Below are positions 16,387 through 25,345 of a DNA stretch of 39,381 nt, piece after piece; positions within the stretch are counted from its first letter, which is position 1, and each line of letters begins with the position of its first letter. Under the pieces are notes generated by a model that saw only the letters and a program-made list of their open reading frames with translations, was not told where the DNA came from and made no database searches. Origin of the DNA: Chloroflexota bacterium. Lineage in GTDB: Bacteria; Chloroflexota; Dehalococcoidia; Lucifugimonadales; Lucifugimonadaceae. The stretch covers positions 1 through 39,381 of the forward strand of contig JABIHL010000031.1 in the NCBI GenBank assembly GCA_018649665.1, written 5' to 3'. A program made the position numbers and the translations under genes.

Positions 16387-17703
16387 GTGATCCCACGATA
16401 TTCTCGACCCGAAATGAACGCTATATGGTCGGAAGACAACGCCTTCGATCTTTGGCTTCAGGTTGAAATTGCAGCATCCCAAGCATGGACAGACCAAGGT
16501 GTCGTCCCCACCGAAGACATGGCAAAGATTCGTAACGCCAAGTTTGACCGTAGCGCATACGACCGCTGGTTCGACGAGACCAAGCACGACATCGTTTCGT
16601 TCACTCGTGCCGTTGGCGAAAGTCTCGGTGAAGAAAAGCGCTGGGTGCACCACGGACTAACGTCCAACGATGTGAAAGACACCGCACTCAGCATGCAACT
16701 TACGCAATCGTGTGATTTGCTGGACAGAGGAGTAGTCGAACTACTGAACGCGCTCCAAACTCAAGCGGTCAAATACAAGAACACACCTTGCATCGGTCGT
16801 TCGCACGGTATTCACGCCGAACCGATGAGCTTCGGAATGAAACTCGCCCTATGGTTCGCCGAAATGAAGCGAAACCGTGAACGCCTAGCTGGTGCACGAA
16901 AACGAGTCGCAGTCGGAATGCTCTCCGGTCCCGTCGGTACGTTTGCTTCTGTTCCACCAGTGATCGAAGAATCTGTTTGTGAACAGCTAAATCTCTCCCC
17001 CGCTGAAATATCGAATCAAGTGATCCAACGTGATCGACACGCCGAGTACGTACAAGTCCTCGCATTGATCGCGGCGACCCTCGACAAAATGGCAACTGAA
17101 ATTCGAGGACTTCAACGTACTGAGGTCAGGGAAGTTGAAGAACCGTTTGGCAAGCCCGGTTACGTAACCAAGGGTTCATCGTCGATGCCTCACAAACGCA
17201 ACCCTGAGCTGTCAGAGCGCATATGCGGTCTTTCACGCCTCATCCGAGGTCATTCGATTACCGCACTCGAGAACGTAGCTCTCTGGCACGAACGCGATAT
17301 ATCGCATTCCTCGGCAGAGCGCATGATCCTTCCCGATTCTTCGCTTGGACTCGACTACATCATGAGTTTGATGACTGGCATCATCACCGACATGGTCGTT
17401 CATGAAGATCGAATGATGCAGAATCTCGAATCGACACGAGGGCTCGTCTTCTCACCACGAGTCATGCTGCTACTTGTTGAGAACGGAGTTGACCGCGACG
17501 CTGCGTACGACGCAGTTCAACGTAACTCGATGAAATCATGGGACAAAGAACTCGATTTCCGAGATCTTATAAAGACCGATCCGGCAGTTTCCGCCAAGGT
17601 CTCTGCCGAAGAACTCGATGATCTGTTCGACTATGACTTCTATCTTGGGCATGTCGATCACATTTATCGACGAGTAGGAATCACGGAGGTCGCAATTGAC
17701 TGA
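16387..17703 (+). CDS. purB: Adenylosuccinate lyase
   Basis: PurB cleaves fumarate from SAICAR and from adenylosuccinate, serving both IMP synthesis and the AMP branch. The 438-residue fumarase/aspartase-superfamily protein starts IPRYSRPEMNAIWSE, has HHGLTSNDVKDTA (around 88-100), GRSHGIHAEP (about 138-147) with the catalytic histidine, and the superfamily signature GSSSMPHKRNP (about 261-271) with the catalytic serine loop. The start codon is GTG at 16387. Its last 8 bases overlap the start of purC, a sign of translational coupling. Confidence 0.97.
   Translation: MIPRYSRPEMNAIWSEDNAFDLWLQVEIAASQAWTDQGVVPTEDMAKIRNAKFDRSAYDRWFDETKHDIVSFTRAVGESLGEEKRWVHHGLTSNDVKDTALSMQLTQSCDLLDRGVVELLNALQTQAVKYKNTPCIGRSHGIHAEPMSFGMKLALWFAEMKRNRERLAGARKRVAVGMLSGPVGTFASVPPVIEESVCEQLNLSPAEISNQVIQRDRHAEYVQVLALIAATLDKMATEIRGLQRTEVREVEEPFGKPGYVTKGSSSMPHKRNPELSERICGLSRLIRGHSITALENVALWHERDISHSSAERMILPDSSLGLDYIMSLMTGIITDMVVHEDRMMQNLESTRGLVFSPRVMLLLVENGVDRDAAYDAVQRNSMKSWDKELDFRDLIKTDPAVSAKVSAEELDDLFDYDFYLGHVDHIYRRVGITEVAID
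17684..17688 (+). promoter_or_regulatory. Ribosome binding site fixing the purC TTG start
   Basis: GGAGG lies 7 bases upstream of the TTG at 17696, inside the purB coding end. This supports the non-ATG start and the 8-base overlap. Confidence 0.7.
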
Positions 17704-18607
17704 AGCAGTATTCGAAACTAATCTGCCAGGTCTCCTCTACCGAGGCAAAGTACGAGACACATACGATCTCGGAGATGATCGCCTGCTTATGGTGGCTTCA
17801 GATCGGATCTCTGCATTCGACGTTGTGATGAACCAGCCAATTCCCGGGAAAGGAATCATCCTTACCCAGATGTCTTCGTTCTGGTTCGATGTAATTGGCG
17901 ACGTGATGCCCCATCACGTAATCGCCAATGCTAGTGATGAAGCAGCAATGGCGAACGTTGAGCGAAATGGTGCATTAATTGATCTCTCACCCGAACTCGC
18001 CCGTAGATCGATGGTAATCAAAAAGGCTGAACGACTCGACATCGAATGCGTCGTTCGTAACTACATCGCAGGCTCTGCATGGGTCGAGTACGAAGAGTCG
18101 GGAACGATGAACGGTCAACCTCTCCCCGCTGGGATGAAGGCAGCCGAACGTTTTTCCGAACCGGTATTCACTCCATCGACCAAGGCGGAATCTGGTCACG
18201 ATATGCCTATGACACCTGAAGAAGCGAAAAATCTCGTCGGCGATGAAATACACCGTATTCTGGAGCAGAAAAGCCTGGAGGTATTTCAGGTGGCTCATGA
18301 CTACGCAGGCGAGCGCGGGATGATCCTTGTCGATACAAAATTCGAGTTCGGATTCGTAGATGGTGAACTCACGATAATCGATGAGGTACTCACACCAGAT
18401 TCGAGCCGATACTGGGATGTCAATGACTGGGCTGCGGGAAATTTCCCACCAGCGTTTGACAAGCAATTCCTGCGGGAGTGGTTGTTAGGCACCGATTGGA
18501 ATCGAGAACCGCCGCCGCCCACACTGCCCGACGAGATTGTTGAGCAAACTCAGGCTCGATATCTTGAGTCTTATCGACGACTCTCGGGCAAGTCACTGGT
18601 ACTGTAG
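17696..18607 (+). CDS. purC: Phosphoribosylaminoimidazole-succinocarboxamide synthase
   Basis: PurC joins aspartate to CAIR with ATP to give SAICAR, the substrate of the preceding purB product. The 303-residue protein has YRGKVRDTYDLGDD (about 15-28), VASDRISAFDVVM (33-45), ECVVRNYIAGSAWVEY (around 118-133) and IDEVLTPDSSRYW (about 230-242). This is the longer single-domain form found in yeast and many bacteria. The start is TTG at 17696, supported by GGAGG. A DUF3105 membrane protein follows 49 bases later. Confidence 0.96.
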   Translation: MTEAVFETNLPGLLYRGKVRDTYDLGDDRLLMVASDRISAFDVVMNQPIPGKGIILTQMSSFWFDVIGDVMPHHVIANASDEAAMANVERNGALIDLSPELARRSMVIKKAERLDIECVVRNYIAGSAWVEYEESGTMNGQPLPAGMKAAERFSEPVFTPSTKAESGHDMPMTPEEAKNLVGDEIHRILEQKSLEVFQVAHDYAGERGMILVDTKFEFGFVDGELTIIDEVLTPDSSRYWDVNDWAAGNFPPAFDKQFLREWLLGTDWNREPPPPTLPDEIVEQTQARYLESYRRLSGKSLVL

Positions 18608-18656
18608 ATAACTGTTGAAATTACTGACACACATTTAGTGTGACTAATGGGATCGT

Positions 18657-19334
18657 ATGGCAGACATAAAACGCAAAGCAACTACCCGTCCTGAGAGCCG
18701 CCGAGGCATGACCAAGGGACAAATTCGTGAAGAACGTAGAAACCGAAGTAAGTCACGAGCGCGCAGAAAACGCACCTTGCTTATGTTCGGTGGAATCTTA
18801 TTCGCCATCATATTCATCGCTGCGCTTGTTTTACCATCGAACTTCGGCTCACAAAACACCGGCGGCGGAGTCAATTCCGGTGGTTACCTAGCCATCGACA
18901 CTGACGACGGTCGCGGTCACATTGAAGGAAACACTCCTCACACAGAAGCCTACTCAGTAGTACCCGCAACTTCGGGGCCTCACTGGGCCGGTGCCACAAC
19001 ACCTCTAGGAATCCCTTCTCCTGCACGTTGGGGACGATACGACGCCGTAATTCCTGACGAGATTCTTATTCACAACCTTGAGCATGGCGGAATCGGCCTG
19101 CACTACGACTGTGCTGAGGAATGCCCGGAAATCGTGTCTGCTCTCAACGACATAATTCCGCAAAATCCTTCGCAGTACATCATGACTCCTTACCCGGGAT
19201 TACCAAGCAAAATTGCGATTACAGCGTGGCGCCACCACATCTACCTCGATGAAGTTGATGTAGATGAAATTCGCAAATTTATCGATGAGTATCAGGATCG
19301 TGCTCCTGAGCAGGTTTACCAGAACCAGTACTAA
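18657..19334 (+). CDS. DUF3105 membrane-anchored protein
   Basis: This 225-residue protein has a very basic N-terminus (residues 1-40), one hydrophobic helix (about 41-60) and a C-terminal globular domain. The orientation is probably basic end inside and domain outside. The domain shows the DUF3105 pattern: TSGPHW (105-110), a WGRYD turn, then HNLEHGGIGLHYDC (139-152), with Cys152 and Cys156 close together. The conserved histidines and the cysteine pair suggest metal or redox chemistry, but no function is established. It lies between purC and purS, which may only reflect operon convenience. A small perfect hairpin (19335-19352) follows the stop. Confidence 0.75.
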   Translation: MADIKRKATTRPESRRGMTKGQIREERRNRSKSRARRKRTLLMFGGILFAIIFIAALVLPSNFGSQNTGGGVNSGGYLAIDTDDGRGHIEGNTPHTEAYSVVPATSGPHWAGATTPLGIPSPARWGRYDAVIPDEILIHNLEHGGIGLHYDCAEECPEIVSALNDIIPQNPSQYIMTPYPGLPSKIAITAWRHHIYLDEVDVDEIRKFIDEYQDRAPEQVYQNQY

Positions 19335-19352
19335 AGATTCGCAAACGAATCT
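19335..19352 (+). other. Small hairpin after the DUF3105 gene
   Basis: AGATTCG and CGAATCT form a perfect 7-bp stem around a CAAA loop directly after the stop codon. No U-tract follows, so it is not a classical terminator. Confidence 0.4.
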
Positions 19353-19402
19353 CTGAAGTCATACCAGTCAGCAACGAACGACAGAAAGCCCAAAAGCAAA
19401 GA

Positions 19403-19651
19403 ATGTTTCTCGCAAAGGTTCATGTATCGCTAAAGCCAACGGTCAACGACCCACAGGGTCTGACGATCGCACGCGCTCTCGATCGATTGGGCTTCGATTC
19501 TGTTGACTCGTTGCGGGCTGGTAAGTACTTCGAAGTAAAGATCGAAGGCGATGACAAAGCAGCAGCAGAATCCGACATAAAGTCGATGTGCGAGAAACTG
19601 CTTGCGAACCCTGTTATCGAAACATTCACGTTCGAATTGGAAGTCGTTTAG
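19403..19651 (+). CDS. purS: FGAM synthase subunit PurS
   Basis: PurS is the small subunit that bridges PurQ and PurL in the three-part formylglycinamidine ribonucleotide synthase. The 82-residue protein has the expected pattern: a first strand AKVHVSLKPTVNDPQG, then LGFDSVDSLRAGKYFEV (about 29-45) and a final strand after KLLANPVIETF. The length is normal. It ends the plus-strand purine run, and purQ and purL are not in the window. Those two genes usually follow purS, so the cluster is split here. The stop lies 27 bases from the convergent hisB stop. Confidence 0.92.
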   Translation: MFLAKVHVSLKPTVNDPQGLTIARALDRLGFDSVDSLRAGKYFEVKIEGDDKAAAESDIKSMCEKLLANPVIETFTFELEVV

Positions 19652-19678
19652 GCTCAACGACTTCGTGCGCACGCGACC

Positions 19679-20284
19679 TTAGTCGGTCAACGTGCCCTTG
19701 GTGCTTGGAATCCCGTCAGGATTGCGTTCGTCAATTCGTGAAGCATCACGCAGTGCTCGTGCAAACGCCTTGAACGATGACTCGATCACGTGGTGTTCGT
19801 TCTTCCCTGCTAGCACTCGAATGTGCAGACAGAAACGGCCTTCAACAGCCATCGCTTCAAAGAAGTGGCGTGCCATATCGGCAGGAAACTCCCCGACGTT
19901 GTTATCGGAACCCATGTCGATCACAGCGTAACCGCGACCAGAAAGATCGAGCACAGCGTGCGTCAACGCCTCGTCCAACGGACAAGTTCGATCTGCCATT
20001 CGCACGATGCCCTTGCGGTCGCCAAGTGCCTGGTCGATTGCTCTACCAAGAACAATCGCTGTGTCCTCGACTGTGTGGTGGGATCCTGTTTCGAGGTCGC
20101 CGTTGGCTTCCACTTTTAGATCGATCAAGCCGTGTCGAGCGACTTGACTCAGCATGTGCTTCAAAAAGCCGATAGGGGTATCGACTTCAACTTGGCCAGT
20201 TCCATCGAGGTTGACGGTAACGGCGATTTTGCTTTCGCCTGTCTCGCGAACAATAGCTGCTACGCGAGCTTCTTTTTCTGACAT
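19679..20284 (-). CDS. hisB: Imidazoleglycerol-phosphate dehydratase
   Basis: HisB removes water from imidazoleglycerol phosphate in histidine synthesis, using two manganese ions held by histidines and glutamates. The ATG at 20282-20284 gives 201 residues, the normal size of the monofunctional enzyme; a longer frame to 20323 adds 13 unlikely residues. Visible motifs are HMLSQVARHG, the metal site HHTVEDTAIVLG, DLSGRGY and the second metal site HHVIESSFKAFARAL. No phosphatase domain is fused, so histidinol phosphatase must be elsewhere. It is the last gene of the operon here and converges on purS. Confidence 0.96.
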   Translation of the reverse strand: MSEKEARVAAIVRETGESKIAVTVNLDGTGQVEVDTPIGFLKHMLSQVARHGLIDLKVEANGDLETGSHHTVEDTAIVLGRAIDQALGDRKGIVRMADRTCPLDEALTHAVLDLSGRGYAVIDMGSDNNVGEFPADMARHFFEAMAVEGRFCLHIRVLAGKNEHHVIESSFKAFARALRDASRIDERNPDGIPSTKGTLTD

Positions 20285-20369
20285 GCCTGTGCCCTTGATC
20301 TCACAAATGTACGTCACAAACAAAGAGTTGTTTGAACGCTACTAACGATGCTAACTGCCAGTTAGTGAA

Positions 20370-21452
20370 CTAAACAACGATTCTGAGTGCGTCGATTAGC
20401 CGGTCTGTCTGCTCTGGTGTGCCTGCGCTGATGCGCAAGGAGTCAACGAGAACGCTCTGGGGGAATCGACGAACAAAGATTCCATGCTTGGCGAGTGCGA
20501 CATACGCTTCTTCCGCTGTTCGGCGTTCGAACCGGCACAGCAGGAAATTGCCCTTCGACGGATAGTAGGAAATTCCGTCAAGGTCATCAATTGCTTCTTC
20601 TAGTCGTTTTCGTTGATCTACAAGGCTGGCAGCACGTTTTAGCAGCTCGTCGCGATGCTTCAGAGCAGCGAGCACAGCGGCTTCACCCGCAACATTGATG
20701 TTGTACGGCTGCTTGATGTCCATCAGGTGGCGGACCAAGGTTTCTGATGCGATTGCGTAGCCGACTCGAAGGCCCGCGATCCCAGCCCATTTACTAAATG
20801 AACGCAAAATTACTAGGTTTTCGTACTCTTCGAGCAAATGTGAAAGAGAGCTTTGCGCGAACTCGTAGTAGGTCTCGTCTACACAAACCACGATCCCAGT
20901 TTCGAGCAGTGCCCGAGCATCCGACTCTGTCAGCAGATTCCCAGTTGGGTTATTCGGCGAAGCGAGGAATACGATGCGAGTCTGAGCATCGATCACTTCG
21001 AGCATCGCGGGAATATCGATATCCCAAGTGCTGTTTCGTGGCACTGAAACGATTTTTGCATCGGCCAACCGAGCTGAGAATCCGTACATGCCGAACGTCG
21101 GTTCGCAATCAATCACACTTTGACCACGCTCTACGAACAATCGCATCAGTAGATCGATAATCTCATCGCCACCAGCACCCGCAATGATCCGCTCAACAGG
21201 CTGCCCTGTGTACTCGCTCAACCCGGCTCGTAATTTTCGTTGTTGCGTATCTGGATATAAGTGCAAATCAAGTGTCGTCAGAGCCTCAGAGACCTTATCG
21301 TAAGCGCCGTACGGGTTCTCGTTAGCATTCAGACGAATAACGTCTTCTGGCTTGATACCGGCTTCACGAGCTAGTTCAGCCGACGGGTCGACACCGTGGT
21401 ACGTAGCGATCTTGGCCATGTGTGCCCGCATGAGTTTTTCGAGTTGTGACAT
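20370..21452 (-). CDS. hisC: Histidinol-phosphate aminotransferase
   Basis: HisC is a PLP class I/II aminotransferase making histidinol phosphate from imidazole acetol phosphate. The 360-residue protein has RLNANENPYG (about 40-49), GAGGDEIIDLLMR (92-104), ASPNNPTGN and the PLP lysine in RSFSKWAGIAGLRVGY, all typical of HisC. The C-terminal LRISAGTPEQTDRLIDAL is also diagnostic. It lies between hisD (26-base gap) and hisB, in operon order. Confidence 0.95.
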   Translation of the reverse strand: MSQLEKLMRAHMAKIATYHGVDPSAELAREAGIKPEDVIRLNANENPYGAYDKVSEALTTLDLHLYPDTQQRKLRAGLSEYTGQPVERIIAGAGGDEIIDLLMRLFVERGQSVIDCEPTFGMYGFSARLADAKIVSVPRNSTWDIDIPAMLEVIDAQTRIVFLASPNNPTGNLLTESDARALLETGIVVCVDETYYEFAQSSLSHLLEEYENLVILRSFSKWAGIAGLRVGYAIASETLVRHLMDIKQPYNINVAGEAAVLAALKHRDELLKRAASLVDQRKRLEEAIDDLDGISYYPSKGNFLLCRFERRTAEEAYVALAKHGIFVRRFPQSVLVDSLRISAGTPEQTDRLIDALRIVV

Positions 21453-21478
21453 TTTGAATTATTCTGAAGGTTTGAAGG

Positions 21479-22798
21479 CTATTCGCCGATGATGTGGCGA
21501 CGTCGGTATTCCGATGCTGCTGCGTGTCCATGCAACCCTTCGAGTTTGGCAAGGAGCTCAGCATCTTTAGACAGTTTCAAGAAAGTATCATCATCGAACG
21601 TCAAAACGGGCGTGACACGGACGAAGTTTCGTACCGATAATGCCGATGAGAACCTTGCCGTTCCCGCAGTTGGCATCACGTGAGATGGTCCGGCAACGTA
21701 GTCGGCCATTACTTCTGCCGACCACTCGCCAACGAATAATCCGCCTGCACTAGTCACCTTGTCTACAAGATCATCGGCATCGGCAGTCAGAATACAAAGG
21801 TGCTCCGGGGCTGCTGCATTCGCGACAGCAATCGCTTCGATAGTTGTGTCTACAACCACTGAGACGCCACGATTCGTGAACGCTGCCTTCGCAATATTGC
21901 CTCTCGGCAAATCTTCAAGCTGGCGTTCTATCTCAGCTTCTGTCTTATCAACTATCTCTTCCGACAAAGCGACCAAGATCGGCATGGCAACAGTGTCGTG
22001 CTCGGCCTGAGCAATCAAGTCGGAAGCTGTGAATCGAGGGTCCGCTGAATCATCAGCGATAACCAGAGTTTCGGTCGGACCATACAGGCCGTCGATACCG
22101 ACATCGCCGTACACCAGCTTCTTAGCCGCCGTCACCCACGCACTCCCCGGTCCACAAATAAGATCTACTGACGGTACGGTTTCAGTTCCGTAAGCCAGCG
22201 CAGCAATTGCCTGAGCGCCTCCGAGTTTAAAAACGCGTGATGCACCAGCAATTTTCGCTGCGGCTAACACCGCTGGGTGCGGCATTGAATTGCCGGGAGC
22301 AGGAGTTGCGACGATTATCTCCTCGACACCGGCAACTTTGGCGGGAACGACTGTCATGATTACGGTCGATGCGAGCGGAGCCGTTCCAGCAGGCACATAG
22401 GCTGCGACAGAACCGAGAGGGGTCACTCGTTCGCCGACTTTTCCAGCACCGTCGCTCCAGCTTTTAGGAAGACCCTTGATCTGGAATTTTCGTACGCGGT
22501 CGGCAGCAAGTTCGAGTGCGCTTAAAGAGGCAGGATCAAGATTCTTGAACGCTGCATTGATTTCAGATTCAGGTACTTCAAACGTGTCAGGGGAAGAGCC
22601 GTCCAAAGCCGTATTAATGCGAGTAAGTCCAGCATCGCCTTCGTTTCGGACGATGTCGATAACCCGGGATGCAAATTCTATGGGCGAGACCTTATCGGCG
22701 AATAACCCGCGACCGTCTGACAAAACTGCCTCGACCGGCAAATTTCGTTCACGCTTGAAATAGTAGATTCCTGCCGCTGCGCCGATGACTCGTTTCAC
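21479..22798 (-). CDS. hisD: Histidinol dehydrogenase
   Basis: HisD oxidises histidinol to histidine in two NAD-dependent steps. The 439-residue protein has all expected sites: the zinc ligands in LIAQAEHD (Gln and His), AAPEHL with the catalytic Glu-His pair, DYVAGPSHVMPTAG with the zinc Asp, and GLHGHAAASEYRRR with the final His. LGGAQAIAALAYGTETVP marks the nucleotide/substrate domain. The start is GTG at 22796-22798, two bases after the hisG stop, so translation is probably coupled. Confidence 0.96.
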   Translation of the reverse strand: MKRVIGAAAGIYYFKRERNLPVEAVLSDGRGLFADKVSPIEFASRVIDIVRNEGDAGLTRINTALDGSSPDTFEVPESEINAAFKNLDPASLSALELAADRVRKFQIKGLPKSWSDGAGKVGERVTPLGSVAAYVPAGTAPLASTVIMTVVPAKVAGVEEIIVATPAPGNSMPHPAVLAAAKIAGASRVFKLGGAQAIAALAYGTETVPSVDLICGPGSAWVTAAKKLVYGDVGIDGLYGPTETLVIADDSADPRFTASDLIAQAEHDTVAMPILVALSEEIVDKTEAEIERQLEDLPRGNIAKAAFTNRGVSVVVDTTIEAIAVANAAAPEHLCILTADADDLVDKVTSAGGLFVGEWSAEVMADYVAGPSHVMPTAGTARFSSALSVRNFVRVTPVLTFDDDTFLKLSKDAELLAKLEGLHGHAAASEYRRRHIIGE

Positions 22799-22800
22799 AG

Positions 22801-23820
22801 CTACTCGCCCGATTCTTTAAACGGTTTCAGGTTTTCGACGAGACGATCGTAAGCCTCGCATCCTTCTCTGTAGACGTACTGAACATCGTTCGCAGCAATA
22901 CCGATGCCACCGAGTTCACGGAAGTGGCTCACAACGCTAGATAGGTCTGTTTTTCGAACCAGAACTTGAACTGTGAACCAGTTGCTCTGCTTGCCAGTGT
23001 GCACTGCCGATATCGTTGGTCCATCCAGACCTCCAAGCTCGCGACGACGCATCACCTGTCGTGCAACCTCGTCTTCAGATTCGCCTTGAATATCGCCTGT
23101 CACTCGCTGATATTTTTGAGCACGCTGACTTGCCTCGATCTTTTCGAGAATCTGTCGAGCGTGTGCGAGTTTTTCCGGGTCGTTTGCCAAAGCTCGACCA
23201 TTGCCAACGATGACCGATTGCGATTCGATCACGGTACCGTCGACCAAAATCCGTAGCCCGTTCTCACGTAGAGTCGTACCGGTTGCTGTGATATCGGCAA
23301 TGATGTCGGCATAGCCCATCACCGGAGCCGCTTCGAGTCCACCTGAGACGTGAATCATCGAAACGTAGTTCACGCCGTTCTCGTTCAAGAAACGTTTCAC
23401 GAGCCGTTCATATTTGCAAGCGATTCGGAGATCACGCCCCTTGGCTCGGAACTCCAGAGCGATATCAGCAAGATCAGCCATGCTGGTCACGTCGAGCCAC
23501 GCATCAGGAACTGCGATCACAAGTTTTGAACGACCGAAACCGAGCCCATCGTGCAACAGCACAGTGTCGCCCCGTTCGAGCCGTGATTCGTAGTATCGGT
23601 CGAGTCCTACAACGCCAATGTCAGCACTTCCGCCGTCAATCTCGATCGTAATATCAGACTGTCGCTGAAACAGTACATCCACACCCGGCAAAGACGGAAT
23701 GTCTGCCGTGTAACGTCGAGAATTAGCGCGTCTAACTGAAAGACCGCACTCATCCAACAGCTTAGAAGTACCTTCGAATAACGCTCCGCTAGATGGCAAG
23801 GCAAAACGCAAATTACTCAT
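22801..23820 (-). CDS. hisG: ATP phosphoribosyltransferase, long form
   Basis: HisG catalyses the first and regulated step of histidine synthesis, joining ATP to PRPP. The catalytic part (about 1-235) starts LRFALPSSGALFEGT, with IGVVGLDRYYE in the first domain and the PRPP loop DITATGTTLRENGL (176-189). Residues about 250-320 match the HisG_C (ACT-like) regulatory domain (PTISAVHTGKQSNWFTVQVLVRK-type region), which binds histidine in long-form enzymes. At 339 residues it is long even for that class. Its ATG overlaps the stop of the HisZ-like gene (TAATG). Long HisG normally works without HisZ, so this pairing is unusual. Confidence 0.93.
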   Translation of the reverse strand: MSNLRFALPSSGALFEGTSKLLDECGLSVRRANSRRYTADIPSLPGVDVLFQRQSDITIEIDGGSADIGVVGLDRYYESRLERGDTVLLHDGLGFGRSKLVIAVPDAWLDVTSMADLADIALEFRAKGRDLRIACKYERLVKRFLNENGVNYVSMIHVSGGLEAAPVMGYADIIADITATGTTLRENGLRILVDGTVIESQSVIVGNGRALANDPEKLAHARQILEKIEASQRAQKYQRVTGDIQGESEDEVARQVMRRRELGGLDGPTISAVHTGKQSNWFTVQVLVRKTDLSSVVSHFRELGGIGIAANDVQYVYREGCEAYDRLVENLKPFKESGE

Positions 23821-25181
23821 TACGCTCCCTGCCCTTCGCTTGGTTCGCTAGAACTTTGAAAATCGATGGCGGCTCGCTGTCCGCTCGCTCGAAGAACTTT
23901 AGCTTTAGCTACCGCTGAGGCGATAGATTCGCCTGAATCCGGTGAAATCAGCGTAGTAGTTTGGGAAGAGTCGACACTCGACTCGATCACGGCTATCACC
24001 GCATCAAGGTTGTATGCGAACCCTAGTGAAGGAACGTCGTAATCGTAGCCGAGAGCTCGGGTAAGGCCATCGTATCGACCTCCGCCACCAAGCGTCTCTG
24101 ATCGATCATTGGCTAGATAAATATCGAATAGCATCCCGGTGTAGTAGGCAATTCCTCTTGCCATGCCGAAGTCGATGCTCAAACGATCACTTGAAACTCC
24201 CTCGATTTCAGCGGATTCCAGAATTTCACTCAAATTTGAAATCAAATTGACTGAGACTCCCGCTGAAGAAAGAACTGCTTCGCCTTGTTCGAGGGCGCTG
24301 GAAGCTGAACCACTGACCTGTGAAAGTTTCGCCAGCATCTCAAGTGCTCTCTTAAAATCTTCTGGATTGTCGACTTGTGACATCTTTCGAGAGAGTCTTG
24401 CAACAATTTCGGCCGGTGTTCGCATTCCGGTGTTTTTACCGAACTGCACACCCATTCCTTCAGCCAAAACCTGCTCGATTGTGGAAGCGATGCGTTCACG
24501 ATCAGCCGCCGCCTTGGCATCGTCGACTACCACTTCGGTAATAAATCCGAGCGCAGTCGCCTTATTTGAAACCTCTTCGACTTCACCGTTCTTTAGTTCA
24601 CCGATGCTGTTGATAAGAAATAACTTAGCTCGTTCTGAAAGATTGAACTCTGCGAGAGCATCGAGCACAACCCCAACGTGCCCAACAACTACCCGTCCGC
24701 CAGTAATACCCAGTGCTTCGAGACCCTCAAGGGCCATAGCGATAATTTCACCATCGGCTGATGGAGCAGGAGCGCCGATCATTTCGGCACCGAGTTGAGT
24801 GAACTGACGAGTTTTGTCGCCATCCTCATCTTCAGGGCTGGCATACCTGAAAACAGGACCGTCGTACATGATCCGAATCTGACCGTCGCTCGGCGTAGTG
24901 TTAGCCACTTGCCTGAGGATTGCCGAAGTAAATTCAGGTCGAAGACTAACGTCTAGCCCCCCCGGCTCAGAGAATCCGTAGAGCTTCGATGAGAGAGCTC
25001 CTCCAGATTTCCGAATGTAGAGTTCGGTTTGCTCCAGAATAGGAGTCTCGGCTCGGTCGTATCCGCGTAGACCAAAAACTCCGCGCAACGTTGTAATCGC
25101 AGCGTCGCGCCCTGCCAGAGCAGTCGAACCTATGTCTTGCATATTGGGGAGCCGACGAATGGGCTCGAATTGAGAAGTCAT
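23820..25181 (-). CDS. hisZ: HisZ-like ATP phosphoribosyltransferase regulatory subunit
   Basis: This 453-residue protein is a class II histidyl-tRNA-synthetase core. It has SLRPEFTSAILRQV (79-92), the motif 2 region GPVFRY (108-113) to RQFTQLGAE (125-133), and the histidine-binding loops ARGIAYYTG and GGGGRYDGL. After these there are only about 65 residues, too few for a normal anticodon-binding domain, which argues for HisZ, not a tRNA synthetase. The gene heads the his operon and overlaps hisG by TAATG, which also fits HisZ. The partner HisG is the long form, so an alternative is a diverged HisRS. Confidence is good for the family, moderate for the role. Confidence 0.8.
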   Translation of the reverse strand: MTSQFEPIRRLPNMQDIGSTALAGRDAAITTLRGVFGLRGYDRAETPILEQTELYIRKSGGALSSKLYGFSEPGGLDVSLRPEFTSAILRQVANTTPSDGQIRIMYDGPVFRYASPEDEDGDKTRQFTQLGAEMIGAPAPSADGEIIAMALEGLEALGITGGRVVVGHVGVVLDALAEFNLSERAKLFLINSIGELKNGEVEEVSNKATALGFITEVVVDDAKAAADRERIASTIEQVLAEGMGVQFGKNTGMRTPAEIVARLSRKMSQVDNPEDFKRALEMLAKLSQVSGSASSALEQGEAVLSSAGVSVNLISNLSEILESAEIEGVSSDRLSIDFGMARGIAYYTGMLFDIYLANDRSETLGGGGRYDGLTRALGYDYDVPSLGFAYNLDAVIAVIESSVDSSQTTTLISPDSGESIASAVAKAKVLRASGQRAAIDFQSSSEPSEGQGA

Positions 25182-25297
25182 CGTGCTGTTAATTATGAGC
25201 GATTGCTCTGTTGATTTTCGACTCAGAACGGCTAATTCTAATCGAGTTTCCCTAAACTGCCCTACTACTAAGACCGTGAACCGTGTAATTTGTTGAT

Positions 25298-25345
25298 CTC
25301 GGCATGTCGGGTACGGAACGATTATTCCGTTGGCGAGGTGCCGAG
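25298..25345 (-). promoter_or_regulatory. Nested palindrome in the his operon leader
   Basis: CTCGGCA (25298-25304) pairs with TGCCGAG (25339-25345). Inside it ACGGAA (25313-25318) pairs with TTCCGT (25325-25330) around a 6-base loop. The structure lies about 120 bases upstream of the hisZ ATG on the minus strand, in the only sizeable gap before the operon. It could be an RNA leader element or an operator. No U-tract, run of histidine codons or T-box sequence was found. Confidence 0.35.

Noticed and set aside
23820-25181. Histidyl-tRNA synthetase
   Set aside because: The C-terminal region after the histidine-binding loop is too short for an anticodon-binding domain, and the gene overlaps hisG; HisZ is the better call, though not certain.
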